64,000 nt of DNA. It comes from Myxococcales bacterium. GTDB taxonomy: Bacteria > Myxococcota_A > Polyangia > Fen-1088. Positions 51,101 to 60,167 of the stretch are shown piece after piece (position 1 is the first letter of the stretch; every line of letters starts with the position of its first letter). The stretch lies in assembly GCA_003142855.1 (NCBI GenBank), contig PLNW01000050.1:1-64000 (forward strand). Direction: 5' to 3'. The notes beneath the pieces are model-generated. The model was given only the letters and a program-made list of their open reading frames with translations, was not told the DNA's origin and did not search any database. The position numbers were made by a program, and so were the translations under genes.

Positions 51101-52813
51101 ATGCTCCAGCACAGCATCCAGCTCCACAGCATCGACTACGTTTTGCTCGTCACGTACTTCCTGTTCGTGCTGGGCATAGGCTTCGTTCTCCGTCGCACGG
51201 TCAGCGGCAGCAAGGACTTCTTCGAGTCTGGACGCTCGCTGCCAGCCTGGATTTGCGCTCTTGGCTTCATCGGGGCGAACCTGGGCGCGCAAGAGGTCAT
51301 GGGCATGGCGGCCTCCGGCGCCAAGTACGGCATGATGACCAGCCACTTCTATTGGATCGGCGCCGTCCCGGCCATGGTCTTCGTCGCCATCTTCATGATG
51401 CCGTTCTACTACGGCTCCAAGGCGCGCTCGGTTCCCGAGTACCTGAAGCTGCGTTTCGACGAAAAGACTCGCGGATTCAACGCCCTCACCTTCGCCTGCA
51501 TGACCATCATGTCGTCGGGGATCTCCATGTATGCGCTGGCCAAGTTGCTCAACGCCATCCTGGGCTGGAACTTCCACGGCTGCATTCTCGTCTCGGGCGT
51601 CATCGTCCTGGCCTACATCTTCATGGGAGGCCTGACGTCGGCCATCTACAACGAGGTGCTGCAGTTCTTTCTGATCGTCTTCGGCTTTCTGCCCCTGGTG
51701 TTGCTCGGACTCAAGGACGTGGGTGGCTGGGACGGCTTGGTTGCCAAACTGGTCAAGCCAGCCATCAACGCGGGATTCGCCCCCGACACCTGGACCCATT
51801 CGTGGTCCCACACCGGCTCGGCCGCGACCAATCCCATGGGAGTGGAATGGTTCGGTCTGGCCATGGGGCTGGGATTCGTGCTCTCCTTCGGCTATTGGTG
51901 CACTGACTTTCTCGTGGTGCAACGGGCGATGGCCGCCAAGGACATGGGGGCTGCCCGACGAACACCAATACTCGCGGCGGTGCCCAAGATGTTCTTCCCC
52001 GCGCTGGTGATCCTACCCGGCCTCATCGCCATCGCGCTGCACAGCGCGGGCGGCAACTTTCATCTTCCGTCGAAAAACGGCGGACTGGATTACGACATGG
52101 TGGTTCCCACCATGCTGGCCCACTACTTTCCCACCGGCATGCTCGGGCTCGGCCTGACGGCCTTGATGGCTTCCTTTATGAGCGGGATGGCCGGCAACGT
52201 GACGGCCTTCAACACGGTCTTCACCTACGACCTGTACCAGGGCTATATCAAGAAGGACGGCAGCGACGCGCACTATCTGGCGGTGGGGCGCTGGACCACC
52301 GTGGTCGGCATTCTCGCTTCGATGGCCGCGGCCTATGCGGCAGCGTCCTTCAACAACATCATGGACATCCTGCAGCTTGTGTTTGCCTTCGTGAACGCGC
52401 CTCTGTTCGCCACCTTCCTGCTGGGCATGTTCTGGAAGCGCACCACCGGCCACGGCGCGTTCTTCGGCCTGATAGCGGGCACCGTGGCCGCCGCCATCCA
52501 CCACGGACTCTCCCTGCCTCACGGCGCCAGTGCTGGCATCAAGGGCGGCTGGCTGGGCGCTGTCCACGTCTACCCGAGCGAAATGGCGCAGAACTTTTGG
52601 ACCGCGATCTTCGCCTGGTCGACCTGCTTTATCGCGACCATCCTCATTTCACTTCTCACCCGCCAGAAGAAAACCGACGAGGAGCTGGGCGGGTTGGTCT
52701 ATTCCCTCACCTCCAAGATCAAGGAACGCGATGCCCGCTGGTGGCAGCGCCCGGCCCTGCTCGGCAGCATCGTGCTGGCGCTCGCCGTTGTTCTCAACCT
52801 CCTATTCTGGTAA
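51101..52813 (+). CDS. Sodium:solute symporter (SSS family)
   Basis: 570 residues with about 13-14 hydrophobic segments. The first loop has GSKDFFESGRSLPAWICALG, the SSS signature near helix 2. Other markers are YALAKLLNAILGWNFHGCIL, MGGLTSAIYNEVLQFFLIVF and FMSGMAGNVTAFNTVFTYDL, with the Na2-site Ser/Thr helix. It is close to SGLT-type sugar symporters. Uptake of a sugar or uronate from the surrounding enzymes is likely. A small membrane protein follows after 5 nt. Confidence 0.92.
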   Translation: MLQHSIQLHSIDYVLLVTYFLFVLGIGFVLRRTVSGSKDFFESGRSLPAWICALGFIGANLGAQEVMGMAASGAKYGMMTSHFYWIGAVPAMVFVAIFMMPFYYGSKARSVPEYLKLRFDEKTRGFNALTFACMTIMSSGISMYALAKLLNAILGWNFHGCILVSGVIVLAYIFMGGLTSAIYNEVLQFFLIVFGFLPLVLLGLKDVGGWDGLVAKLVKPAINAGFAPDTWTHSWSHTGSAATNPMGVEWFGLAMGLGFVLSFGYWCTDFLVVQRAMAAKDMGAARRTPILAAVPKMFFPALVILPGLIAIALHSAGGNFHLPSKNGGLDYDMVVPTMLAHYFPTGMLGLGLTALMASFMSGMAGNVTAFNTVFTYDLYQGYIKKDGSDAHYLAVGRWTTVVGILASMAAAYAAASFNNIMDILQLVFAFVNAPLFATFLLGMFWKRTTGHGAFFGLIAGTVAAAIHHGLSLPHGASAGIKGGWLGAVHVYPSEMAQNFWTAIFAWSTCFIATILISLLTRQKKTDEELGGLVYSLTSKIKERDARWWQRPALLGSIVLALAVVLNLLFW

Positions 52814-52818
52814 CCGCC

Positions 52819-53055
52819 ATGCATCTCGACGTCAGAATTCCCATCGGTCTCCTGTTTGTCGTCTTTGGCGCAATCCTCGCCATCTTCGGCCTGTTCTCCG
52901 ACCCGGCGATCTACCAAAGCCACTCCCTTGGTCTGAACATCAATTTCTCTTGGGGCCTGGTGCAAATCGCCTTCGGTGCGGTAATGCTGTGGCTAGCTTA
53001 CCGCGGGAGAAAGGCAAAGGCGCAGATTCCTGGGGGAACCAGTCATGTGGAGTAG
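52819..53055 (+). CDS. Small two-helix membrane protein coupled to the symporter
   Basis: 78 residues starting MHLDVRIPIGLLFVVFGAIL, with a second hydrophobic helix (INFSWGLVQIAFGAVMLWLA) and a basic tail. The ATG is 5 nt after the symporter stop, so translation is probably coupled. It may be an accessory subunit. Similar tiny partners occur beside SSS transporters, but no named family is recognised. Confidence 0.75.
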   Translation: MHLDVRIPIGLLFVVFGAILAIFGLFSDPAIYQSHSLGLNINFSWGLVQIAFGAVMLWLAYRGRKAKAQIPGGTSHVE

Positions 53056-53069
53056 GCTGGGCGGCTGGT

Positions 53070-53265
53070 CATGATTCAAGGACAAGCACTTTGTTCTCCC
53101 CTCTCCCGCCGGGAGAGGGGCCGGGGGCGAGGGTGATGATTTCTTTGGGCAAGACGCTCAGGCGAGGCAGGTGCTGTTCCGCGAGTCCGCGGCATGGGTT
53201 CACGGCCGACACAGTGCCCTCACCCCAGCCCTCTCCCAAAGGGAGAGGGAGAAGCAGTTCCGGAA
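53070..53265. repeat. Hairpin-ended dispersed repeat, copy 1
   Basis: Perfect hairpins cap both ends: CCCCTCTCCC-gcc-GGGAGAGGGG at 53098-53120 and CCCTCTCCC-aaa-GGGAGAGGG at 53229-53249. Homology to copy 2 (63115-63335, opposite orientation) includes ATGATTCAAGGACA on the left, AGACGCT and CCGCGGCA inside, and CAGTTCCGG on the right. It separates the symporter unit from GH2. Confidence 0.8.
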
Positions 53266-53311
53266 GCCCCAGTCCGCACATCACGATCAGTCATTTAGGT
53301 GGGATCAAACC

Positions 53312-56194
53312 ATGAAACGTCTCTCATGCCTCTTGGCGGTTGCCCTTTTCACAATTCCGGTCTGCGCCATCGCCAACACCGCGAATTCTCCAGCTTCCAT
53401 CCCCATCCCACGTGAGCGTCTGTTGATGGATTTCGGCTGGAAATTCCATCTCGGCAATGATTGGGGCATTGGCCAGGGCCTGACAAAGGCCGGCGCGGGT
53501 TATGGTCCAGCCAGTATGGACTACAGCGACGCGAGCTGGCGCCAGGTCCAGCTGCCCCACGACTGGGCCATCGAACTCCCCTTCGACGCCAAGGCCGACG
53601 GCTCGCACGGATTCAAGGCGCTGGGCACCGCCTTTCCGCAGAACAGCGTCAGTTGGTATCGACGCACGTTCAATCTTGCAAAGGAAGATGGCAACCGTCG
53701 GGTTTGGCTGGAATTCGATGGTGTGTTTCGCGACTGCACGGTTTTCGTGAACGGCTGGTTTATTGGCCATCACCAAAGCGGATACACCAGCTTCCGCTAC
53801 GACATCACAGATGTGGCGAATTTCGGTGAAAAGAACCTGGTCGCGGTTCGCGTCGATGCGACACAGACCGAAGGATGGTTCTATGAAGGCGCGGGCATCT
53901 ATCGCCATGTCTGGCTGGTGAAGACCGCGCCGGTCGCCATCGCGCCCGACGGTATCTTCGTCACGAGCAGTTTCGCGAACAACATGCCGACCGGTTCGGC
54001 CAAGGTCCAGGTGCAAACCGAGCTGCGAAATGCCCAGCCCGCGCCGGCGTCTGTCGTGGTCGCGTGGGAAATACTCGCGCCCGACGGCAAGGTGCGTGCG
54101 CGGGGCCGGAAGACGGCGCGCGTCTCCGGGGCGGCGGCTGCCACGATTCGGTACGAGAGCACGGTCGATAAGCCTGAACTCTGGTCGCCTGAGACGCCGA
54201 AACTCTACAAGCTTGTGACCACCGTCATTGAAGGTGGTAAGACGACAGACCGCATCGAGACGTCCTTCGGCATCCGCACAGTGGCTTTCGATGCGCAAAA
54301 GGGATTCCTGCTCAACGGCAAGCCGTACGTCATCAAGGGCACATGCAACCATCAGGACCACGCGGGCGTGGGCGCGGCCATGCCCGACCAGGTCCAGTAT
54401 TTCCGCATCGCGCGGCTCAAGGAGATGGGCAGCAATGCCTATCGCACCTCGCACAATCCGCCGACGCCCGAGCTGCTCGAAGCCTGCGACAGGCTGGGCA
54501 TGTTGGTGATGGACGAAAACCGCCTGCTGGGTAGCGATGCCGCCAATACCGACAGTCTTGAAAGCCTCGTCAAACGCGACCGCAATCACCCCAGCGTCTT
54601 CATCTGGTCGCTTGCCAACGAGGAGTGGGGCACGCAAGGCACGCCCGCGGGCAAGCGCGTGGCCGCAGCCATGCAGGCCGCGATCCGTCGCCTCGATCCC
54701 ACCCGTCCGCTGATCTACGCGGCGCCGGTGGGCAATGAATTCGCCGGCATCAACGAGGTCATCGAGGTGCGCGGCTGGAACTACCACATTGGTCAGGATG
54801 CCGACGCCTACCACGCGGCCCATCCGCATCAGCCCAACCTTGGCACCGAACAGGGCAGCACAGTGGGCACGCGCGGCATCTACGCCAACGATCCCGTGCG
54901 TGGCTACGTCAGCGCCTACGATGACAATGCCCCGGATTGGGCCAACAGCGCGCAGGCCTGGTGGACCTTCTACGACGCCCGCCCCTGGCTGTCGGGCGGA
55001 TTTGTGTGGACGGGCTTCGACTACCGGGGCGAGCCGACGCCCTACGACTGGCCCTGCATCAATTCGCATTTCGGTATTTTTGATACCTGTGGGTTCGCCA
55101 AAGACAATTTCTGGTACTACCGCTCGTGGTGGCAGGACACGCCGGTGTTGCACCTGCTTCCGCATTGGAATTGGCCCGGCAAAGAAGGGCAGATAATCGA
55201 CGTCCGCGCGCTGAGCAATTGCGACGAGGTCGAACTCTTTCTCAATGGCCAGAGCCTTGGCAAGCAGGCCATGCAGCGCGACTCGCAGCTCAAATGGAAG
55301 GTGAAATACGCGCCCGGCATACTGTCCGCCAAGGGCAGCAAGGCCGGCAAGGTCGTCGCCGAGGAAAGGATCGAGACCACCGGCGCACCTGCGGCCGTGC
55401 AACTGCACCCAGGCCGGACGGAGATTGATGCCAACGGCGAGGATGTCTCCATCATCACTGTGGCGGTTGTCGATGAAAAGGGCCGCGTCGTCCCGGTGGC
55501 GAACCATCCCATCAGCTTCGAGCTGGAAGGCCCTGGTCGCATTCTTGGCGTGGGCAACGGCGACCCAAGCTCCCACGAGCCTGACACACTTGTTGCCGCC
55601 GCAGCGTCTCGTTTACTGCCAATCAACGGCTGGCGCTACAAGAAGGGAATCAATGCTTACGACGCGAACATTCCCGAGATCGCGGAGAAATTCGACGACT
55701 CCGGTTGGCAGAGTGCCGATGTGAACAAGGAGCAGGGTCCACTCGGCCTGCACGACAGGGCGGTCTTTCGTACGCGTTTCCAGGTCTCAGCGAAGGATTT
55801 GGCCATGCCTGTGGTTGAACTCTGGTTTGGCAAGATTGACGGCGGCGTCGCCGTCTTTCTCAATGGCCAGAAGATCGGCAGCGCGGGCGACTCGCGCGCC
55901 GCCTCGGTCTACGACGTGAAGAAGCTACTGCGCGCCGGCGAAAACATCCTCGCGGTCACCTTGGCGAACTACGGCCCCGTGGCCGGCCTCAACAAGGGCG
56001 TGGCCTTGCGCCTGCAGGCCACCCCCGCGGCGGTGGCCTGGAGCCGCAGCGTCTTCAATGGCCTGGCCCAGATCATTGTGCAATCCTCGAAAGAGCCGGG
56101 CACGCTCAAGCTCACCGCGCGCGCCAAGGGGCTCTCGTCAGTGAGCATCCCGATCGCGACCCGTGCGGTAGCCGCTCGGGCTGCATTGCCTTGA
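53312..56194 (+). CDS. Secreted GH2 beta-galactosidase-type enzyme
   Basis: 960 residues. The start at 53312 (MKRLSCLLAVALFTIPVCAI) gives a Sec signal; the frame upstream is only repeat sequence. The GH2 N-terminal sandwich (LPHDWAIELPFDAKADGSHG), central domain and barrel follow. KPYVIKGTCNHQDH, WSLANEEWGTQG (acid/base Glu), NLGTEQGSTVG (probable nucleophile) and GGFVWTGFDYRGEPTPYDWP are all seen. C-terminal beta domains include DUF4982-type and Ig-like parts and an inserted jelly-roll (QSADVNKEQGPLGLHDRAVF). It probably trims galactan or arabinogalactan side chains. Confidence 0.92.
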   Translation: MKRLSCLLAVALFTIPVCAIANTANSPASIPIPRERLLMDFGWKFHLGNDWGIGQGLTKAGAGYGPASMDYSDASWRQVQLPHDWAIELPFDAKADGSHGFKALGTAFPQNSVSWYRRTFNLAKEDGNRRVWLEFDGVFRDCTVFVNGWFIGHHQSGYTSFRYDITDVANFGEKNLVAVRVDATQTEGWFYEGAGIYRHVWLVKTAPVAIAPDGIFVTSSFANNMPTGSAKVQVQTELRNAQPAPASVVVAWEILAPDGKVRARGRKTARVSGAAAATIRYESTVDKPELWSPETPKLYKLVTTVIEGGKTTDRIETSFGIRTVAFDAQKGFLLNGKPYVIKGTCNHQDHAGVGAAMPDQVQYFRIARLKEMGSNAYRTSHNPPTPELLEACDRLGMLVMDENRLLGSDAANTDSLESLVKRDRNHPSVFIWSLANEEWGTQGTPAGKRVAAAMQAAIRRLDPTRPLIYAAPVGNEFAGINEVIEVRGWNYHIGQDADAYHAAHPHQPNLGTEQGSTVGTRGIYANDPVRGYVSAYDDNAPDWANSAQAWWTFYDARPWLSGGFVWTGFDYRGEPTPYDWPCINSHFGIFDTCGFAKDNFWYYRSWWQDTPVLHLLPHWNWPGKEGQIIDVRALSNCDEVELFLNGQSLGKQAMQRDSQLKWKVKYAPGILSAKGSKAGKVVAEERIETTGAPAAVQLHPGRTEIDANGEDVSIITVAVVDEKGRVVPVANHPISFELEGPGRILGVGNGDPSSHEPDTLVAAAASRLLPINGWRYKKGINAYDANIPEIAEKFDDSGWQSADVNKEQGPLGLHDRAVFRTRFQVSAKDLAMPVVELWFGKIDGGVAVFLNGQKIGSAGDSRAASVYDVKKLLRAGENILAVTLANYGPVAGLNKGVALRLQATPAAVAWSRSVFNGLAQIIVQSSKEPGTLKLTARAKGLSSVSIPIATRAVAARAALP

Positions 56195-56205
56195 ACAGCG
56201 ATCAG

Positions 56206-56508
56206 TCAGCTATGACTGGCTTCCGCATGCAACTTCAACCCTAGAGCGTCAATGACCTTGAGAATTGTGTCGAAGCCAGGACTGCGCTCACCGGAAAGCG
56301 CCTTGTAAAGGCTTTCGCGCGATAGACCAGCATCTCGCGCGACCTGCGCCATGCCCCTGGCACGAGCAATGTCGCCAAGTGCCTTGGCAATAAACGCGGC
56401 GTCCCCGTCAGCTTCTTCAAGGCAGGCTTCGAGATAGGCTGCCATTTCGTCAGGGGTCCTGAGGTGTTCAGTAACATCATAGCGCGTTGTGGTGGTGGTC
56501 CTGGCCAT
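56206..56508 (-). CDS. Orphan HigA-like (TIGR02684-type) antitoxin
   Basis: 100 residues. It opens TRYDVTEHLRTPDEMAAYLE, then DAAFIAKALGDIARARGMAQ and a helix-turn-helix (VARDAGLSRESLYKALSGER), as in addiction-module antidote proteins. The start at 56508 follows AGGAG. Its usual RelE/HigB-type toxin should lie immediately upstream on the same strand, but only the promoter and a divergent glycosidase are there, so the toxin is missing. It may persist as a regulator or as protection against a related toxin. Confidence 0.85.
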   Translation of the reverse strand: MARTTTTTRYDVTEHLRTPDEMAAYLEACLEEADGDAAFIAKALGDIARARGMAQVARDAGLSRESLYKALSGERSPGFDTILKVIDALGLKLHAEASHS

Positions 56509-56556
56509 TGTGTTTACTCCTGAAGGTTCCGTGCGAGCCGTAAGGATCACTAGAAT

Positions 56557-56585
56557 AGTGTAGCCGCGCGGCTACACGTTGTCAA
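56557..56585 (-). promoter_or_regulatory. Sigma70-type promoter with a perfect 20-bp palindrome
   Basis: On the minus strand TTGACA (56585-56580), a 17-nt spacer and TACACT (56562-56557) match the consensus well. The spacer and -10 contain the perfect palindrome GTGTAGCCGCGCGGCTACAC (56558-56577), ideally placed for autorepression by the antitoxin. Confidence 0.75.
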
Positions 56586-56640
56586 TGCCCAGATAGAAGG
56601 TATTGTGACCCCCCAAACCGATCGTCGTGGAGGCTACCCT

Positions 56641-59600
56641 ATGCGTTCCCGAACCCCTTGGATGTTGCTTCTGCCGTTGTTCTTTTCACAGATCCTCTTT
56701 GCCGCTGATCTCAGCTCCGCCGCTGAGCTCAACTGGGTGAAAAACGGCGATTTCGTTTCCCGAGAAGCCTGGACGGGCAATGCCCTGTTCGTGGAACAAG
56801 GCCGCGACGGCGGTCGGGCCGCTGTGCTGGTGAACCAACAAGCCCGGTGGTCCTTCTACAAGCAATCCATCGCCCTTCCGAAGCCCGCGCCTCCGGTGGT
56901 GGAAGTCTCCTTTGGCATGAAGTCCCAGGATGTGAAGCCGGGTGCCAAGCCCTGGGAGCTGGCCCGCATGAACGTGACCTTCTTCGATGAGAAAGGGGGC
57001 CAAGTCGGCGGCTGGCCCGAAGATCCGGGCCGCGTGGTCGGCACCACCGATTGGAAGAGCTATGCCCATCATTATGCGGTACCCGCGGGAGCGGCGACCG
57101 TGGTGATTTCGCTGGACCTCGGCAACGCCGTCGGCAGGGTCTGGTTCGACCGGGTGAAATTGTTTGTATACGATTTTGATTCGAGGCCCCTGCCCGCCGG
57201 GACTGTCGCCACCCACCTGAAATCAAGAAGTCCTTCGCAGACCCCGACCGACAACTGGCTTCTGAATGCGGGTTTCGAGGACATCGTTTTGACCGATTGG
57301 TCCGCTTTCAGTCTGGCCACGCCGGGCCGTGAATCCATCCATTGCCTCTTCCTCGAAAACACCAAGCCGGAATGGAACGTATCGACCCAAACGGTGGACT
57401 TCAAGGGGCAAAGCGCCGCCACCTTGGTGCTGTCCGGCTGGATCAGGACCGAGGACGTGAAGAAAGGCAACGAACCCTTCATGGCCGCACGGTTCAGTGT
57501 GGACTTCAAGGACGCCAACAATCAGCAGGTGGGGGGTTGGCAGGGCGGCGTGGGAACCATCGACGGCACCACTGCATGGACGAGATACGAAAAGGCCTAT
57601 CCGGTCCCCGCGGGGGCGGTGCGGGCGGAGGTGGGCGCAGGGTTGCCCCATTGCACGGGCCGGGCCTGGTTCGATGACCTGGCCGTCAACCTGCTGGGCG
57701 TTTCGGGAAAACGCCTGACGGCCGAGCTCGTCTCGGAGCAAAGAAGCGACCAAAGCGACTGGCAGGCCTTTGTGCCGGGGCAAAGCGCGGACGCCACGTC
57801 CCTGGACCTTTCGTCGCTCAATGAAACCCCGGCCGGAAGCCATGGATTCACGACCGTGCAGGGCGGCCGATATGTCTTTGCCGACGGTACCCCCGTGCGT
57901 TTTTGGGGCACCGACCTTGTCGGCGGCAACGCGTTCCTTTCCCACGAAAGGGCCGACGCCGTCGCCAAACGCATGGCCCGATTGGGCATCAACCTGGTCC
58001 GCCTGCACCACATGGATGCACCCTGGGCCACCCCCAATATGTTCGATCCCAAGGCGGAGGACACCCTGACCTTCTCCGAGGATTCCCTGGACAAGCTGGA
58101 TTACCTGCTCGCCGCTTTGAAGAAGAACGGCATCTACGTGTACCCAGACCTCCTCGTGCACCGCAAATTCCGGGAAGGCGACGGTGTGGCTGATTTTGCC
58201 CTGCTGGGGAATGGGGCCAAAGGCGTGGCGCACTTTTCCCGACGGGTCATCGAGTTGAACAAGAAGTACGCCAAGATGCTGTTCACGCACAAGAACCCCT
58301 ATACCGGGAAGTCCCTGGCCGAGGATCCTTTCTTCGTGGGTACTGAACTGGTGAATGAGTCCTCAATCTTTACGGGTTACGGGATCGAGGATTTTCCCCC
58401 AGCCTTCGAGGCCGAGCTGCAGAAGCTCTACCAGGCTTGGGGTGGCAAGGGCAAAATCACCCGTTTCGCCTGGAACTGGAGCACGCAATCCCTCAAGGCG
58501 GTTCGAAATCTGGAAAACGCGGAACAGAGCATGCGCTTTTTGGCAGCCACCACGGAAGCCACCAACGAGGACATGCGCCAGTACCTCCGGTCATTGGGCG
58601 CAAAATCGCTCTTCACCATGAGCAACCAGGGGCTTCCGCTCCTTGTTGACCTGCGCGCCAACGCCAAGATGGACCACATTGACACCCACGCTTATTGGGA
58701 CCTGCTCTGGAGGGTCGACGCGAACGGGGGCACCGACTATGCGCCTTTCGACAACACTTCGCAGTTGCTAAACCCGTTCAAGGGTTCACTCGTCTTTGGC
58801 ATCGCTTCCGAAACGGTCTTGGACAAGGCCACAGTCGTCACCGAATGGAACGATTGCGCCCCCAACGAGTACCGCCTAGAAGGCCCGGTCCTGATGGCCT
58901 GCTACGGCTCGCTCCAGGATTGGGGCGGCATGCTTCAGTTCGACTTCACCCCTGACCTGCCCGGATCGGTGAAGCTTTCGAGTCTCAGCATCAACACGCG
59001 TCCCGCCAATGAAGTGATGTACCAAGCGGGCGCGTACATATTCCGAAAGGGCTTATTGAAGGCGTCCGGCGTGACTGTGGTGGAACCTTTGTCGGACAAG
59101 AAGGTGTTGGCTCCCGGAAGCGCCAGTTCTTGGCTGGCGGACCATCCCTGGCTTCCCTATGCGGCCGCGGTCCGCAAGCAATTCACCGGCAAGGTCGAAC
59201 AGCCCCTGCCCGCGTTGGATCAGGTGACCGCGCTTTTCGACGAGGCGGGCAAGAAGATCATCTCTGCCACCAGTGAATTGGCGCTCGATTACGGCCGGGG
59301 AGTGCTGAAAGTGGACGCACCTTGCGTGCAGGGGTTCGTGGGGACGGTAGGGACGGGACAAGCCTTGAGGGCCTCCGACCTGACGTTGAAGGCGGACCCG
59401 AGGAACCCCTGGGCCGGCGTTTTGGCAATCAGCCTGGATGACAAGCCGCTTACGCAATCCGCCCGCTTCGTGGTTTTCGCAGCCGCCAAGGAGGAAAACT
59501 CCGGGCAGGTGTGGAATGCCACCCGAACCGCCTTGAAGGATCCGGGCCAGGCGCCGGTGATGGAGCAATGGGTGAAAGGGACCGTGACGTTGAAAGTGAA

Positions 59601-59745
59601 GGGGAAGGGAACCTTCACCGCGAGAACCCTGGATGCTTCGGGAAAACCGGGCAAGCCCCTGCCCGCCTCATTGAAGCACGGCGAACTGACCATCCCGCTC
59701 TCGCCGAAGAATGCCAGCGGCTATTACGAAGTCATTCGGAGATAG
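56641..59745 (+). CDS. Secreted glycoside hydrolase with two N-terminal carbohydrate-binding-like domains (GH5/GH42-like barrel)
   Basis: 1034 residues. The start at 56641 follows GGAGG and gives the signal MRSRTPWMLLLPLFFSQILF. Two successive beta-sandwich domains (residues ~30-190 and ~200-360) share a parallel layout, ending GRVWFDRVKLFV and GRAWFDDLAVNLLG. A TIM-barrel follows: YVFADGTPVRFWGTDLVGGN, INLVRLHHMDAPWA, GTELVNESSIF (acid/base Glu) and KATVVTEWNDCAP (nucleophile Glu). Style and length recall enzymes of Verrucomicrobia and Fibrobacteres. The exact family and substrate are not certain. Confidence 0.78.
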   Translation: MRSRTPWMLLLPLFFSQILFAADLSSAAELNWVKNGDFVSREAWTGNALFVEQGRDGGRAAVLVNQQARWSFYKQSIALPKPAPPVVEVSFGMKSQDVKPGAKPWELARMNVTFFDEKGGQVGGWPEDPGRVVGTTDWKSYAHHYAVPAGAATVVISLDLGNAVGRVWFDRVKLFVYDFDSRPLPAGTVATHLKSRSPSQTPTDNWLLNAGFEDIVLTDWSAFSLATPGRESIHCLFLENTKPEWNVSTQTVDFKGQSAATLVLSGWIRTEDVKKGNEPFMAARFSVDFKDANNQQVGGWQGGVGTIDGTTAWTRYEKAYPVPAGAVRAEVGAGLPHCTGRAWFDDLAVNLLGVSGKRLTAELVSEQRSDQSDWQAFVPGQSADATSLDLSSLNETPAGSHGFTTVQGGRYVFADGTPVRFWGTDLVGGNAFLSHERADAVAKRMARLGINLVRLHHMDAPWATPNMFDPKAEDTLTFSEDSLDKLDYLLAALKKNGIYVYPDLLVHRKFREGDGVADFALLGNGAKGVAHFSRRVIELNKKYAKMLFTHKNPYTGKSLAEDPFFVGTELVNESSIFTGYGIEDFPPAFEAELQKLYQAWGGKGKITRFAWNWSTQSLKAVRNLENAEQSMRFLAATTEATNEDMRQYLRSLGAKSLFTMSNQGLPLLVDLRANAKMDHIDTHAYWDLLWRVDANGGTDYAPFDNTSQLLNPFKGSLVFGIASETVLDKATVVTEWNDCAPNEYRLEGPVLMACYGSLQDWGGMLQFDFTPDLPGSVKLSSLSINTRPANEVMYQAGAYIFRKGLLKASGVTVVEPLSDKKVLAPGSASSWLADHPWLPYAAAVRKQFTGKVEQPLPALDQVTALFDEAGKKIISATSELALDYGRGVLKVDAPCVQGFVGTVGTGQALRASDLTLKADPRNPWAGVLAISLDDKPLTQSARFVVFAAAKEENSGQVWNATRTALKDPGQAPVMEQWVKGTVTLKVKGKGTFTARTLDASGKPGKPLPASLKHGELTIPLSPKNASGYYEVIRR

Positions 59746-59799
59746 GGCGGAAGCCGGCGCGGACCGAGGTCGGGACTACGGCGGCAGAAATTCGACGAG

Positions 59800-59943
59800 T
59801 CGTCAGGCGAGCCGTCTGGATGCGCAGTGCAAGGACTCCGGGAACTATTACGCTAACAGCGAGCGGCACGGGTCTGGCGCAGGCGACCGTCGACCCGACC
59901 AGCCAGGCGGTGCCCGGGTTGCCACCGTTGCCCGCCGGGAGAT
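59800..59943 (+). pseudogene. Remnant of a GH2-type C-terminal domain
   Basis: In frame to a TGA at 59941-59943 the sequence reads SARTPGTITLTASGTGLAQA, then TVDPTSQ. This resembles the terminal domain of GH2 beta-galactosidases (RSTxxPGTITLTATSxGL). Nothing of the catalytic part precedes it. The intact GH2 gene is 3.6 kb upstream, so this is a leftover of another copy. Confidence 0.45.
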
Positions 59944-60167
59944 GACGGCTGCTCAGCGCTGACCCACAGTAACCGTGCCTTGCCAGCGTCGCTGATCCAG
60001 GCCAAACCAAATGAGTCGTTGACAAAGTCAATGCAGCTGCCATACCATTTTTGCCGCATCAGGACGCCACGATGGCTCGCGGTGTCCGGCCGCAGGCGGG
60101 GTGGATGCAATTCCAGGGAGACTGCACCCGATTCCCAACTGTGAAATATCCAATTCGGAGACAACGC

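Noticed and set aside
53324-55576. 750-codon minus-strand open frame opposite GH2
   Set aside because: Composition is typical of an antisense shadow and the sense strand carries all GH2 catalytic motifs.
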